Origin: Flavobacteriales bacterium
Lineage (GTDB): Bacteria > Bacteroidota > Bacteroidia > Flavobacteriales_E > Vicingaceae
Length of the DNA stretch: 60,033 nt
Reading direction: 5' to 3'
Assembly: GCA_020435335.1 (NCBI GenBank)
Contig: JAGQZT010000053.1
Span: 1-60,033 of the forward strand
The notes below the pieces were generated by a model that was not told the DNA's origin, did no database searches, and was given only the letters and a program-made list of their open reading frames with translations. The position numbers and the translations under genes are program-made. Shown piece after piece: positions 25,184 through 35,306 of this stretch. Every line of letters begins with the position of its first letter. Positions within the stretch are counted from its first letter, which is position 1.

Positions 25184-26458
25184 TTAATTTTCATCATCCT
25201 CGAAGAAGTTCTTTCCTGCATTCATGATCTTCCCGAAAAAGCCACCTTTCTTCTCGTCGGAATGGCCCACCACTTCTCCCTTGGTTGCGTGTTTACTGTT
25301 TATCTGGTCAAATCCTTTGATTACCAGTCCGACACCCGTTGCAAACAAGGGGCTGGTCACTTCTTCCGAGTTCCCTTTAGCCAGGTGTTCGTTCGGGTAG
25401 CCGATTCGGACATCCATACCGGTAACGTATTCAATCAATTGAGAAATGTGTTTTAACTGCGAGCCTCCTCCTGTTACAACGATGCCGCAGATCAGTTTAT
25501 TCTCATATCCTGAATTCTTGATCTCGTAATAAATGTGTTCGATGATCTCTTCCATTCTGGCCTGAATGATCTGAGCCAGGGTCTTTAAAGAAATCTCTTT
25601 AGGCGATCTTCCACGAAGACCCGGAATGGAAACGATCTCATTTTCCTGGCTTTCACTGGCCAGCGCAGAGCCGAATTTGATCTTCAGCAATTCAGCCTGA
25701 TTCTTGATGATGCCGCAGCCTTCCTTAATGTCTTCGGTAATGGAATTACCGCCAAAAGGAATCACGGCAGTATGTCTGATGATCCCGTCCTGGAAGATGG
25801 CAATATCAGTTGTACCACCACCAATGTCAACCAAAGCCACACCGGCTTCTTTTTCTTCTTCACTCAATACGGCTTCGGAGGAAGCCAGCGGTTCAAGAAT
25901 CAGGTCGGCCACTTCAATGCCTGCTTTGTGCACACATTTGTAAATGTTTTTCGCCGCAGCGATCTGTCCCGTAATGATGTGAAAATTGGCTTCCAGACGT
26001 ACACCGGCCATTCCGATCGGGTCTTTGATGCCCTGTTCGTTATCGATGATGTACTCCTGAGGCAGCACATGAATGATCTCTTCTCCCGGCAGCATCACGA
26101 GTTTGTACATGTCATCGATCAGAGCATTGATATCTTTCTGATTGATCTCATCATCCACATTGTGTCTGACTTTGATCCCGCGGTGCTGCAAGCTCTTGAT
26201 GTGTTGTCCGGCAATACCGACATTCACGATCTTGATGTCTACGCCTGATTTATTCTCAGCGTCTTCTACGGCAGCCTTGATCGACTGAACCGTTTTATCG
26301 ATATTCGATACCACTCCCCTCGAAACGCCAATGGATTCGGATTTCCCCATGCCGAGGATCTCCAATTTACCATGCTCATTTTTACGACCGACAATAGCAA
26401 CGATCTTGGTCGTTCCTATATCCAAGCCTACAACGATATCTGACGTATTGCCTTCCAT
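25184..26458 (-). CDS. ftsA: cell division protein FtsA
   Basis: This 424-aa actin-like ATPase tethers FtsZ to the membrane. The phosphate-1 motif V-G-L-D-I-G-T-T-K is at about residues 10-18, phosphate-2 is V-D-I-G-G-G-T-T-D, and the adenosine motif V-V-T-G-G-G-S-Q. The extreme C-terminus G-G-F-F-G-K-I-M plus F-F-E-D-D-E-N is the amphipathic membrane-targeting helix. The ATG overlaps the ftsQ TAA by one base. Confidence 0.97.
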   Translation of the reverse strand: MEGNTSDIVVGLDIGTTKIVAIVGRKNEHGKLEILGMGKSESIGVSRGVVSNIDKTVQSIKAAVEDAENKSGVDIKIVNVGIAGQHIKSLQHRGIKVRHNVDDEINQKDINALIDDMYKLVMLPGEEIIHVLPQEYIIDNEQGIKDPIGMAGVRLEANFHIITGQIAAAKNIYKCVHKAGIEVADLILEPLASSEAVLSEEEKEAGVALVDIGGGTTDIAIFQDGIIRHTAVIPFGGNSITEDIKEGCGIIKNQAELLKIKFGSALASESQENEIVSIPGLRGRSPKEISLKTLAQIIQARMEEIIEHIYYEIKNSGYENKLICGIVVTGGGSQLKHISQLIEYVTGMDVRIGYPNEHLAKGNSEEVTSPLFATGVGLVIKGFDQINSKHATKGEVVGHSDEKKGGFFGKIMNAGKNFFEDDEN

Positions 26459-27249
26459 TATTCGATATATCTTTTCGTACAGACCACCTGGTTCTTGTAC
26501 TTAAGGTTAATTTCGGAGTATTCGTTCCATCCGGTTTTACTGAGTCCTTTTTGGTAAAAGAGCATCAGTTTTTCAAATTTGCTTTCCAGATTTTCCACTC
26601 CTCCGAATACAATTTTATGATTTCCTACCTTTGGTACGAGTTCGATATCAGACACTTTATTAACATAGATTTGTTCAATTTGAGCCTTCCAGAACTCCGA
26701 TTGGTCAATGTAATTTGCAATCCGGTAGATGTCGTCCAACAACGTTTTTTCGGCTATGGAATCCGGCAACTCCCGGTAATTTAACTGATATCTTTTATTA
26801 TAGGGTTCATTCAGATAACCGCTTGCCACTGTTAGTCTCGACGTATACTTGGGTGAACACAACATCAGGTTTCCGAACTCATCGATGTAATAACTATCCG
26901 TTTCACTGAAAACCCTGAGAATAGGGCGTCTTTGCTTGACTTTGATCTTTAACTTTCCGTCGATGGTCTTATACACCTGCACATCCTTGATCGAAGAATT
27001 GTTTCCGAGTTTTTCTTCCAGGTAGTTCACATCGAACCGGCTCAGCAACAGCACACCTGTGTCGGCCTTCCCCAATACTTGCCGGAGAATATCCTGTTCA
27101 TCCACAAAGCGGTTTTCCGTTTCATAATCAATATCCACTTCCGGGGTTGTAAATGTTTGCATGGTATGCTTTTTATTCACAAATCCCAGGGCGGCAATAA
27201 CTCCGGCTATCAGGATGATCCACGTTGCTATTTGCAAAAACTTACGCAT
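26458..27249 (-). CDS. ftsQ: cell division protein FtsQ
   Basis: This 263-aa single-pass protein has a short cytoplasmic start, a transmembrane helix at about residues 6-22, and a periplasmic POTRA-type domain with I-K-D-V-Q-V-Y-K and K-V-K-Q-R-R-P-I-L-R-V. FtsQ links early and late divisome proteins. ATG 27249 is chosen over an upstream in-frame ATG at 27291 because it puts the helix at the very N-terminus, as in relatives. It overlaps the end of murC by 8 bases. Confidence 0.9.
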   Translation of the reverse strand: MRKFLQIATWIILIAGVIAALGFVNKKHTMQTFTTPEVDIDYETENRFVDEQDILRQVLGKADTGVLLLSRFDVNYLEEKLGNNSSIKDVQVYKTIDGKLKIKVKQRRPILRVFSETDSYYIDEFGNLMLCSPKYTSRLTVASGYLNEPYNKRYQLNYRELPDSIAEKTLLDDIYRIANYIDQSEFWKAQIEQIYVNKVSDIELVPKVGNHKIVFGGVENLESKFEKLMLFYQKGLSKTGWNEYSEINLKYKNQVVCTKRYIE

Positions 27250-28624
27250 GTTCCGACAACAGGTTTTTAATCGGTTGAATGAGTGTATCAATATCGCCCG
27301 CCCCGACTGTTAACAGCACTTCCAGGTGTTTATCCCTAAGGCAACCGATCAGTTCTCCTTTGCCCAGTACCACCTTCTCGGGAATGGTGACCATAGCCGC
27401 TATCATTTCCGAATTCACTCCCGGGATGGGCAATTCACGAGCAGGGTAAATGTCGAGCAGAATCAGCTCATCAAGCAAGGACAAGCTTTCGGCAAAACCA
27501 ATTGCGAAATCACGGGTTCTGGAATACAAATGGGGCTGAAAAACACCGATAATTTTCTTATTCGGATACAACTCCCGAACGGACCGGATACACATGTTCA
27601 ACTCGGACGGATGATGTGCATAATCATCGATATACACCAGATCGGGGGTTTTGATGTGGTACTCAAAACGTCGCTTTACACCACGATAACTTTTCAATGC
27701 CGCTTTGATGGCGTTTTCATCCAAACCCAACGCTTTAGCGATGGCAAAAGCACCCATGGCGTTCTCTACGTTGTGTATTCCGGGCAGGCCGATTTCCACA
27801 TCCTTAACCGATGAATTATTACTCTGTACATCAGCAACATAAGCACCACCGGCGACCTGCAAATGCATGGCATGTGTGTCTGCCTGATCGGTAAGCGAAT
27901 AGGTCTTGTAATAAATATCCTGACGGTTATTCAATGTATCCGCGTATTGCGCCTTGGTAATCAATGTTCCTCCCGGTTTGATCTTCCCTACAAAATCCCG
28001 ATAGGCCTTTTGCATGTGGTCGCTATCGCCGTAGATATCAAGATGATCGGCATCGAGGGAGGTAACCAGGGCTATGTCGGGCGACAAGGTTAAGAATGAC
28101 CGATCGTATTCGTCGGCTTCCACCACTATGGTATCGGCCTGATCATTCAGCAGCAGGTTGGAATTGAAATTGACACTGATTCCACCCAGAAAAGCGAGGC
28201 AATTGACACCACATTCGTTGAGGATATGAGCAACCATCGAAGAGGTCGTTGTTTTACCGTGAGTTCCGGCAACGGCAATGGTAAAATAATTTTGTGTGAT
28301 GAGTCCGAGAACCTCCGAACGTTTGTACAGGTTGATTCCCCGTTCCTGAAAGAAAAGAAATTCCTGATTGTCTTTCGGAATGGCGGGCGTATAACACACC
28401 AACCAATTATCGGTAGCGGATTCAAAAAGCTGCTCCAGCAGCTCAACTTTTTCCTCGTAATGAATTTCAATACCTTCCTGCTCGAGTTGCCGGGTCAGTT
28501 CCGTACTGGTTTTATCGTATCCGTAAACCTTTACACCCTGTGCCCGGTAATATCGGGCCAGGGCACTCATACCGATGCCTCCGATTCCCAGGAAGTAGAT
28601 GCTATTTAGGTTTTTCGGGGTCAT
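27242..28624 (-). CDS. murC: UDP-N-acetylmuramate--L-alanine ligase
   Basis: This 460-aa cytoplasmic ligase adds L-alanine to UDP-MurNAc. The Rossmann start G-I-G-G-I-G-M-S-A-L-A is at about 13-23, the ATP loop A-G-T-H-G-K-T-T-T at about 117-125, and D-D-Y-A-H-H-P-S-E is the MurC-type signature further on. The length is as expected. The ATG overlaps the murG TGA by four bases (ATGA). Confidence 0.97.
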   Translation of the reverse strand: MTPKNLNSIYFLGIGGIGMSALARYYRAQGVKVYGYDKTSTELTRQLEQEGIEIHYEEKVELLEQLFESATDNWLVCYTPAIPKDNQEFLFFQERGINLYKRSEVLGLITQNYFTIAVAGTHGKTTTSSMVAHILNECGVNCLAFLGGISVNFNSNLLLNDQADTIVVEADEYDRSFLTLSPDIALVTSLDADHLDIYGDSDHMQKAYRDFVGKIKPGGTLITKAQYADTLNNRQDIYYKTYSLTDQADTHAMHLQVAGGAYVADVQSNNSSVKDVEIGLPGIHNVENAMGAFAIAKALGLDENAIKAALKSYRGVKRRFEYHIKTPDLVYIDDYAHHPSELNMCIRSVRELYPNKKIIGVFQPHLYSRTRDFAIGFAESLSLLDELILLDIYPARELPIPGVNSEMIAAMVTIPEKVVLGKGELIGCLRDKHLEVLLTVGAGDIDTLIQPIKNLLSEHA

Positions 28625-29727
28625 TTGCTTTTTGCCAGTTTAACGACTTCATCGGCGATGATGGAAGCCGAATCGGTATAGGCCAGTTTGGCTACATTTT
28701 TCGAAATTTGTTGTTGTTCATCCTCATTCTTAACCAGTTCGATGAGGGTATCCACCAAATGTTCTTTCGCTTCGGCATCTTTAACCAATTTGGCGGCATG
28801 GTTATTTACCAACGCCATGGCATTTTTCGTTTGATGATCTTCAGCGGCACTCGGAAGCGGTACAAAGATGGTGGGTTTGGCAGCAATGCTTAACTCCGAA
28901 ACCGACATCGCGCCGGCTCTTGATACAACCACATCGGCTACGGCATAAGCATAATCCATTTTGGTGATAAAAGGCATGGTTTTGATTCCCTGACCGGCAT
29001 AAGGAGCTACTGCTTTCTGGGCTTCATCCACATACAATTTCCCGGTCTGCCACACCAGCTGAATGTTATTGCCGGCGATCTTGGAAATGCCTGCATCGAT
29101 GCTTTGGTTGATGGTCCGGGCTCCTAAACTTCCACCCACAACCAGCACGGTCTTTTTGCCTTCATCCAATCCAAAATGCTCCATTCCCCTAACCCGTTTG
29201 GCTTCCAGGTTTTTAATGTCCTGACGAACCGGATTTCCGGTGAGCAGGATTTTCTCTTTCGGGAAAAACTGATCCATACCATCATAGGCCACACAAATCT
29301 TTTGAACCTTTTGAGCTAACAATTTATTGGTGATTCCCGGGTAGGAATTCTGCTCCTGAATCAATGCGGGCACCCCTTTTTTAGTAGCTGCTTTCAGAAG
29401 GGGTCCACTGGCGTAACCACCAACACCGACAACCACATCGGGTTTAAATTCCCTGATAATCTTTTTAGCTTTGGAAAGGCTGGCCAGGAGTTTAAACGGG
29501 AATTTCAGATTTTGAAGGGTTAGCCTGCGTTGCAATCCCATAATCGGCAACCCGATGATCTCATAGCCTGCGGCGGGAACTTTTTCCATTTCCATTTTTC
29601 CGAGGGCCCCAACAAACAGTATTTTAGTATCGGGATATTTTTCTTTAATGGCATTGGCGATGGCGATGGCCGGAAAGATATGTCCTCCCGTTCCTCCTCC
29701 GCTGATGATGACTTTAAGCTGCGACAT
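28621..29727 (-). CDS. murG: UDP-GlcNAc:lipid I N-acetylglucosaminyltransferase
   Basis: This 368-aa peripheral membrane GT-B enzyme makes lipid II. The lipid-binding loop S-G-G-G-T-G-G-H-I-F-P-A is near the N-terminus, with G-V-G-G-Y-A-S-G-P in the N-terminal domain and G-G-S-L-G-A-R and R-A-G-A-M-S-V-S-E-L in the C-terminal UDP-GlcNAc site. ATG 29727 is used; an in-frame GTG lies upstream at 29769 but falls deep inside ftsW. It overlaps ftsW by 14 bases. Confidence 0.97.
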   Translation of the reverse strand: MSQLKVIISGGGTGGHIFPAIAIANAIKEKYPDTKILFVGALGKMEMEKVPAAGYEIIGLPIMGLQRRLTLQNLKFPFKLLASLSKAKKIIREFKPDVVVGVGGYASGPLLKAATKKGVPALIQEQNSYPGITNKLLAQKVQKICVAYDGMDQFFPKEKILLTGNPVRQDIKNLEAKRVRGMEHFGLDEGKKTVLVVGGSLGARTINQSIDAGISKIAGNNIQLVWQTGKLYVDEAQKAVAPYAGQGIKTMPFITKMDYAYAVADVVVSRAGAMSVSELSIAAKPTIFVPLPSAAEDHQTKNAMALVNNHAAKLVKDAEAKEHLVDTLIELVKNEDEQQQISKNVAKLAYTDSASIIADEVVKLAKSK

Positions 29728-30883
29728 TGACGTTCTTGGTTGATGAATCGACTTCTTTTTTACTGACACTTAACAGGATTCCAATGGCCAGGCAGGTAAA
29801 CCAGATGGATGTTCCACCCATACTTACCAGGGGCAGGGGCTGACCGGTAACCGGAAACAGATTGACGGCTACAGCCATGTTGATCATCGCCTGGAAGACC
29901 AGGCTGAATGAGAGTCCGATAGCCAGGAACGTTCCGAAAGATCGTTCTGCTTTTTGGGCAATTTTTATTCCGCGATAAAACAAAATAAGGTAAAGGACGA
30001 TGACCAGTACCCCTCCGAGCAGGCCATACTCTTCGATGATGATGGCGTAGATGAAATCCGAGTACGGATGCGGCAGGAAATTCCGTTGCGTACTGCCTCC
30101 CGGCCCCTTCCCGATCGGCAGGCTTCCTTTTTTGCAGGTTGCTATGGCAATTTTTGCCTGATCAGCCTGATAATTACTGTCGCTATCACCGCCTTGCGTA
30201 AAGGTTTCGATCCGGGTTCTCCAGGTATCAACCCGTGGTAGTAAGCCGGGAACAGAAGCCGACAAGAGGATCAATATCAAAAAACTGACGACTCCGATAC
30301 CAATAAGAGAAAAAATATGTTTCAGGCTCACCCTTCCTATATACAAAAGGATCAGGCTTGTGGTAAACAGCATGGCAGCTGTTGAAAAGTTAGCAGGTAA
30401 AATCAACCCACAAACCAGAAGCACCGGAAGCATGATCGGCACAAAAGCGGACTTGAAATCTTTGATGTTATCTTGTTTTTTATAGAGCAGCCGGGCCAGG
30501 TACATGATCAGTGCCAACTTGGCCAAATCGGACGTCTGGAAGGTTTGATTGATGACCGGGATTACCAACCACCGGCTAGCATCATTGATGTTAGCTCCCG
30601 TAATCAGGGTGAGCAGCAACAAGGGCACCGAGAGTAAAATGGCTATCTGGGAAATTCTCGAATAGTATTTGTAGTTCAGGTTGTGGGCCAATATCATCAA
30701 GCCAAAACCCACTACCAGAATGATGACATGTTTGAACAGGTAGTACAGGGTGTCACCATCTTTGTATTTATAAGCCAGGGTAACGATAGAACTATAAACA
30801 GCCAGAATAGACAGAATGGCCAGCAGTAAAACCACCAGCCACACCACCTTATCTCCTTTTATATACTTATCGATCCAGGTCAT
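29714..30883 (-). CDS. ftsW: lipid II polymerase FtsW (SEDS family)
   Basis: This 389-aa polytopic protein has about ten transmembrane segments. The SEDS signature near the C-terminus (F-P-V-T-G-Q-P-L-P-L-V-S-M-G-G-T) and the P-I-G-K-G-P-G-G-S loop are present. FtsW polymerises septal glycan together with the class B PBP FtsI, encoded upstream in the same operon. It begins three bases after the small unknown gene. Confidence 0.95.
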   Translation of the reverse strand: MTWIDKYIKGDKVVWLVVLLLAILSILAVYSSIVTLAYKYKDGDTLYYLFKHVIILVVGFGLMILAHNLNYKYYSRISQIAILLSVPLLLLTLITGANINDASRWLVIPVINQTFQTSDLAKLALIMYLARLLYKKQDNIKDFKSAFVPIMLPVLLVCGLILPANFSTAAMLFTTSLILLYIGRVSLKHIFSLIGIGVVSFLILILLSASVPGLLPRVDTWRTRIETFTQGGDSDSNYQADQAKIAIATCKKGSLPIGKGPGGSTQRNFLPHPYSDFIYAIIIEEYGLLGGVLVIVLYLILFYRGIKIAQKAERSFGTFLAIGLSFSLVFQAMINMAVAVNLFPVTGQPLPLVSMGGTSIWFTCLAIGILLSVSKKEVDSSTKNVNVAA

Positions 30884-30886
30884 TCA

Positions 30887-31249
30887 TTATATCATAACCA
30901 ATTCTATAATTTCTTTCACCTTAGGCTTGTCCACATTGGTGATGCAGAAAACATGGTCGTTTAGTTCTGCACTGAAAATGGCAAAACGAACAGCTTCATC
31001 CAGATCAGCAGCAACCATTGAAAAAACACGAAATCCACTCAGCCTGGTTAGCGACGAATGGAGTTGTTCACTAATAACAATTATTTGATTGATGTGTTTT
31101 CCATCAATGATCGGATTGGCATCCAGAAGGTGTTGAACCTGATCTTCATCGATAATAACAGCACACTTATTATCGGCTGAAAATGCCACCAGATCCGGAA
31201 TTCCGGCATAGTAGAAATGTTGATCTTTTATGGTAATAACCGGTTCCAT
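30887..31249 (-). CDS. small unknown protein between murD and ftsW; Mur-ligase C-domain-like
   Basis: This 120-aa soluble protein has no signal peptide and no family I can name. Its ATG lies one base after the murD stop and its stop three bases before the ftsW ATG, so it is embedded in the operon. Residues about 53-105 (I-N-Q-I-I-V-I-S, helix, A-D-L-D-E-A-V-R-F-A, then N-D-H-V-F-C-I-T) follow the same strand-helix-helix-strand order as the end of MurD (K-A-I-V-C-L-G, helix, S-A-Q-D-A-V-N-M-A, then G-D-T-V-L-L-S-P). It may be a duplicated, degenerate Mur C-terminal domain. That similarity is my reading by eye. I do not recall a gene here in model Flavobacteriia. Confidence 0.7.
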   Translation of the reverse strand: MEPVITIKDQHFYYAGIPDLVAFSADNKCAVIIDEDQVQHLLDANPIIDGKHINQIIVISEQLHSSLTRLSGFRVFSMVAADLDEAVRFAIFSAELNDHVFCITNVDKPKVKEIIELVMI

Positions 31250-31250
31250 C

Positions 31251-32588
31251 TTACAGGGCTCTTACCGCCTTTTTGAACTGATGTCCTCTGTCTTCGTAAT
31301 TATCAAACAGATCGAAGCTAGCGCAGGCCGGAGACAACAATACCGTATCGCCTTTTCGGCTTAAACTGTAGGCCATGTTCACAGCATCCTGAGCACTGGT
31401 AGTATCTACGATGGTTTCGATAACACCCTCAAATGCTTCGTGAATCTTGGCATTATCTTTACCCAGGCAAACAATGGCTTTCACTTTGTCTTTCACCAAC
31501 TCTTTCAACATTTCATAATCGTTGCCTTTGTCAACCCCTCCTACGATCCACACTACGGGTGCCTCGAAACTTTCGAGTGCATACCAGGTGGAGTTCACGT
31601 TGGTGGCTTTGGAGTCGTTCACGAATGTAATTCCGTGTACTTTACCCACCTCTTCCAGACGGTGTTCCACATTTTGAAAATCAGACAGGCTCTCTCTGAT
31701 CACTTCTTTATTAAGTTCTAAAACCTTTCCGGCGATTCCGGCAGCCATCGAATTGTACAAGTTGTGCTTTCCTTGCAATGCTAATTCATGAATTGTCATT
31801 TTAAATAATTTATTATTAGTGTTTATAATTAAATTTTCTTCTTCTATGTATGCTCCATCAGAGCATGGTTCTTTAATACTGAATGGGTGTTTCATCGCCT
31901 TCCACATCTTTTCGGACAAAACTTTATCCACCACTTCATCATCTTTGCAGTAGATCACATGGCAGCTTTCATCCTGATTCTGCATGATCCTAAATTTGGA
32001 GAGCGCATACTTCTCAAAATCATAATCATACCTGTCCAGATGATCCGGTGTGATGTTCAACAAAATGGCGATGTCCACTTTAAAATCGAACATCCCGTCG
32101 AGTTGAAAACTACTCAGCTCCAGCACGTAGATCTCTTTATCGTTCTCTGCCACCTGCTTGGCCAAACTTTCTCCCACATTACCTGCCAGTCCCACATCCA
32201 ATCCGGCTTTGGAGAGCATGTGATAACACAAATAGGTCGTAGTTGTTTTACCGTTACTTCCCGTGATCCCGACAAATCGGGCTTTGGTGTACCTGCCTGC
32301 AAACTCGATCTCGGAGACCACCGGAATTCCAAGCTCTCTGAGTTTCAGAATCAATGGCACCTGATCCGGAATCCCCGGACTCTTCACCACTTCATCGGCA
32401 TTCAGGATCAAATCTTCCGTGTGCTTCCCTTCTTCCCATTCCACATCAATATGTTTAAGAACCTCTTTATAGTTGTCTTTGATCAGCCCGCGGTCTGATA
32501 CAAACACATCAAATCCTTTTTTCTTAGCCAGAATAGCTGCGCCAACTCCACTCTCCCCAGCGCCTAAAATGACCAACCGTTTTCCCAT
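31251..32588 (-). CDS. murD: UDP-N-acetylmuramoyl-L-alanine--D-glutamate ligase
   Basis: This 445-aa cytoplasmic ligase adds D-glutamate. The N-terminus L-G-A-G-E-S-G-V-G-A binds UDP, the ATP loop G-I-T-G-S-N-G-K-T-T-T is at about 107-117, and the C-terminal signature is L-L-S-P-A-C-A-S-F-D-L-F-D-N-Y-E-D-R-G. All expected motifs are intact, so the gene downstream is not making up for a truncation. It starts one base after the mraY stop. Confidence 0.97.
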   Translation of the reverse strand: MGKRLVILGAGESGVGAAILAKKKGFDVFVSDRGLIKDNYKEVLKHIDVEWEEGKHTEDLILNADEVVKSPGIPDQVPLILKLRELGIPVVSEIEFAGRYTKARFVGITGSNGKTTTTYLCYHMLSKAGLDVGLAGNVGESLAKQVAENDKEIYVLELSSFQLDGMFDFKVDIAILLNITPDHLDRYDYDFEKYALSKFRIMQNQDESCHVIYCKDDEVVDKVLSEKMWKAMKHPFSIKEPCSDGAYIEEENLIINTNNKLFKMTIHELALQGKHNLYNSMAAGIAGKVLELNKEVIRESLSDFQNVEHRLEEVGKVHGITFVNDSKATNVNSTWYALESFEAPVVWIVGGVDKGNDYEMLKELVKDKVKAIVCLGKDNAKIHEAFEGVIETIVDTTSAQDAVNMAYSLSRKGDTVLLSPACASFDLFDNYEDRGHQFKKAVRAL

Positions 32589-32589
32589 G

Positions 32590-33843
32590 TTACCTCAGTT
32601 TCAGGGTTACGAATGTGAGCAGTGCCAACATGATCCCGACGATCCAAAAGCGGGATACGATCTTAGCTTCGTGCATATTCTTCTTCTGAAAATGATGGTG
32701 CAGCGGTGCCATCAAAAACACCCTTTTCCCTTCTCCGTATTTCTTTTTCGTGTACTTGAAATAACCCACCTGAAGCATGACCGACAGGTTTTCGATCAGG
32801 AAAATGCCACACAACAACGGGATCAACAATTCTTTTCTAACTGCCAGCGAGAACACTGCAATGATTCCTCCCAAGGCAAGGCTTCCGGTATCACCCATAA
32901 ACACCTGCGCCGGGTAAGAGTTATACCACAGGAACCCGATACAGGCACCCACAAAGGCTGCAATGTAAACCACCAGTTCTCCCGAATTCGGGATGTACAT
33001 GATGTTCAGGTAATCGGCAAAGACCGTGTTCCCCGATACATAAGCAAAAACGGCCAGCGTTACCCCGATGATGGCTGAAGTTCCGGTTGCCAGCCCATCC
33101 AATCCGTCGGTCATGTTCGCCCCGTTCGATACGGCTGTAATGATGATGATCACGATGATGATGAACACAATGCCTCCCGCAATAGGAGCTGCGTCGCCCA
33201 ACCAGTTGGTCATCCAGGCATAGTTAAACTCGTTGTTCTTCACAAAAGGGATGGTCGTAACAGTCGATTTCACTTCCTCCCAGGTGTAGTTCTGCACCGA
33301 TTCCTTTACCTCATCATTTTGCAGTTCAATGCTGATGTGGGTCGGAGCGTCATCATTAAATGCTTTCTGCTTAACCACCACGTCCTGATTGAAATACAGG
33401 ATGGATCCAACCACCACTCCAACAGCCACCTGACCCATTACCTTAAATCGTCCGGCCAGGCCTTCCTTATTCTTTTTGAATACCTTGATGTAATCGTCGA
33501 TGAACCCGATGAAGCCCAGCATGATGGTGGAGATGATCATCAGGATGATGTAGATGTTATCCAATTGAGCGAACAGTAAAGTCGGAATCAAAATAGCCGC
33601 CAGAATGATCAGTCCACCCATGGTTGGTGTTCCTTGTTTCTCGATCTGACCTTGTAAGCCCAGGTCGCGGATGATCTCTCCCACTTGCAGGAGTTGTAAC
33701 CGCTGAATAATCCGTTTACCGATCACCATGGAAATGATGAGTGAAGCGATGAGGGCGAATGCAGCCCGGAAGGTAATGTATTCGAAAACCCCCGCTCCGG
33801 GAAAGTCTAATTCGTTCAGGTATGTAAATAAGTAATACAGCAT
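32590..33843 (-). CDS. mraY: phospho-MurNAc-pentapeptide translocase
   Basis: This 417-aa polytopic membrane enzyme forms lipid I from UDP-MurNAc-pentapeptide and undecaprenyl phosphate. Motifs T-P-T-M-G-G (about 72-77), G-F-I-D-D-Y-I-K (about 111-118), the [10 protein letters not shown] loop and M-A-P-L-H-H-H-F near the end are present. Compared with the E. coli enzyme (360 aa) there is an insertion of roughly 55-60 residues at about 155-215, rich in Asp/Glu/Thr, between two transmembrane helices. The insert occurs, from memory, in Bacteroidota MraY. The ATG overlaps the murE TAA. Confidence 0.97.
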   Translation of the reverse strand: MLYYLFTYLNELDFPGAGVFEYITFRAAFALIASLIISMVIGKRIIQRLQLLQVGEIIRDLGLQGQIEKQGTPTMGGLIILAAILIPTLLFAQLDNIYIILMIISTIMLGFIGFIDDYIKVFKKNKEGLAGRFKVMGQVAVGVVVGSILYFNQDVVVKQKAFNDDAPTHISIELQNDEVKESVQNYTWEEVKSTVTTIPFVKNNEFNYAWMTNWLGDAAPIAGGIVFIIIVIIIITAVSNGANMTDGLDGLATGTSAIIGVTLAVFAYVSGNTVFADYLNIMYIPNSGELVVYIAAFVGACIGFLWYNSYPAQVFMGDTGSLALGGIIAVFSLAVRKELLIPLLCGIFLIENLSVMLQVGYFKYTKKKYGEGKRVFLMAPLHHHFQKKNMHEAKIVSRFWIVGIMLALLTFVTLKLR

Positions 33844-35306
33844 TAATTCTTCAGTATTTCAAATGTTTCTTTCAATATTTTCAGGTCGTCGAAAGGGAAG
33901 CGTTCCCCTTTGATCTCCTGGTATTTTTCATGTCCTTTTCCGGCGATCAGGATCACATCTCCGCTGTTCGCCAGGGAACAGGCTGTCCGGATCGCTTCTT
34001 CCCGGTTAGTGATGGCCAGCACTTTTTTGAAGTGAACACCATCAACCCCCTGCCGCATATCCTTGATGATCTCATCCGGATCTTCAGACCTTGGATTGTC
34101 GGAAGTCAGGATGATCTTATCACTCATTTCGCAGGCAATTCGGGCCATGATCGGACGTTTCTCTTTATCGCGATCGCCCCCGCAACCAACCAACGTGATC
34201 AACTGCTCATTTCCGGTCCGGATATCGTTGATGGTCTTTAATACATTTTTCAGTGCATCCGGGGTATGGGCGTAATCAACGATACCTGCCACATTGTTAT
34301 CTGATTTCACATACTGGAACCGGCCGTCAACTGAGGTCAGCTGACTCATCGCCGTGAGCACGGTCAGTTTTTCCTGACCGAGAAGGATAGCGGTGGAATA
34401 AATAGCAAGTAAATTATAGGCGTTGAACTTACCGATCAGCTTTGTCCACACTTCGTTGCCATCCATATTGAGCAGCATCCCGGAAAAATCATTCTCCACC
34501 ACCTTACAGGTATAGTCGGCCATGCTCTTTAAGGCATAAGTATGTTTCTCCGCTTTGGTATTCTGAAGCATCACTTCACCGTTCTTATCATCTTTGTTCA
34601 CCAGGGCAAAAGCATGTTCACTGAGATCGTCGAAGAATTTCTTTTTGGCCTTGAGGTATTCCTCGAAGGTCTTATGGTAATCGAGGTGATCGTGGGTGAT
34701 GTTCGTAAATACAGCACCTGCAAAATCAACTCCGGCAATGCGGTATTGGTGAATGGCATGAGAGCTTACTTCCATGAAACAGTACTCACAGCCTTCTGCA
34801 ACCATGTACCGCAAGAGTGCATTCAGCTGAACAGCATCAGGCGTGGTATGAGTCGAAGCGATCTCTTCCGCACCGATCTTATTAACTACAGTTGAAAGCA
34901 ATCCGGCTTTATAGCCAAGCTTGGTGTAAAGGTCGTGTAACAAGGTTGCCGTGGTTGTTTTACCATTGGTTCCGGTAACACCAACCAGTCTGATCTCTCC
35001 CGAAGGATTATCAAAGTAGTTAGAGGCAATAGTCCCCAGCGCAGCGGCACTGTTTTTCACCCGAACATAGGTAACGCCTTCTTTCAGGCTTTCCGGGAAT
35101 TGCTCACAAACAACGGCAATAGCTCCGTCGCCGATCGCTTTTTCGATGAACTGATGCCCGTCCACCTGCGTACCGGAAACCGCTACGAACAAGCTGAACT
35201 TTTCAATCTTTCTGGAATCGAAGGTGATCTTTTCGATCGCCATTTGCGTGCTGCCGATCACTTCTTCGATACCTGCTTTATACAATATGTCCTTTAACAA
35301 TTTCAT
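33843..35306 (-). CDS. murE: UDP-MurNAc-tripeptide synthetase (meso-diaminopimelate-adding)
   Basis: This 487-aa cytoplasmic ligase adds the third stem-peptide residue. The ATP loop T-G-T-N-G-K-T-T is at 111-118, D-Y-A-H-T-P-D-A-L follows further on, and the substrate-selecting D-N-P-R motif appears in [13 protein letters not shown] indicates meso-diaminopimelate rather than lysine, so this organism has Gram-negative type peptidoglycan. The ATG overlaps the ftsI TGA by four bases (ATGA). Confidence 0.96.
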   Translation of the reverse strand: MKLLKDILYKAGIEEVIGSTQMAIEKITFDSRKIEKFSLFVAVSGTQVDGHQFIEKAIGDGAIAVVCEQFPESLKEGVTYVRVKNSAAALGTIASNYFDNPSGEIRLVGVTGTNGKTTTATLLHDLYTKLGYKAGLLSTVVNKIGAEEIASTHTTPDAVQLNALLRYMVAEGCEYCFMEVSSHAIHQYRIAGVDFAGAVFTNITHDHLDYHKTFEEYLKAKKKFFDDLSEHAFALVNKDDKNGEVMLQNTKAEKHTYALKSMADYTCKVVENDFSGMLLNMDGNEVWTKLIGKFNAYNLLAIYSTAILLGQEKLTVLTAMSQLTSVDGRFQYVKSDNNVAGIVDYAHTPDALKNVLKTINDIRTGNEQLITLVGCGGDRDKEKRPIMARIACEMSDKIILTSDNPRSEDPDEIIKDMRQGVDGVHFKKVLAITNREEAIRTACSLANSGDVILIAGKGHEKYQEIKGERFPFDDLKILKETFEILKN

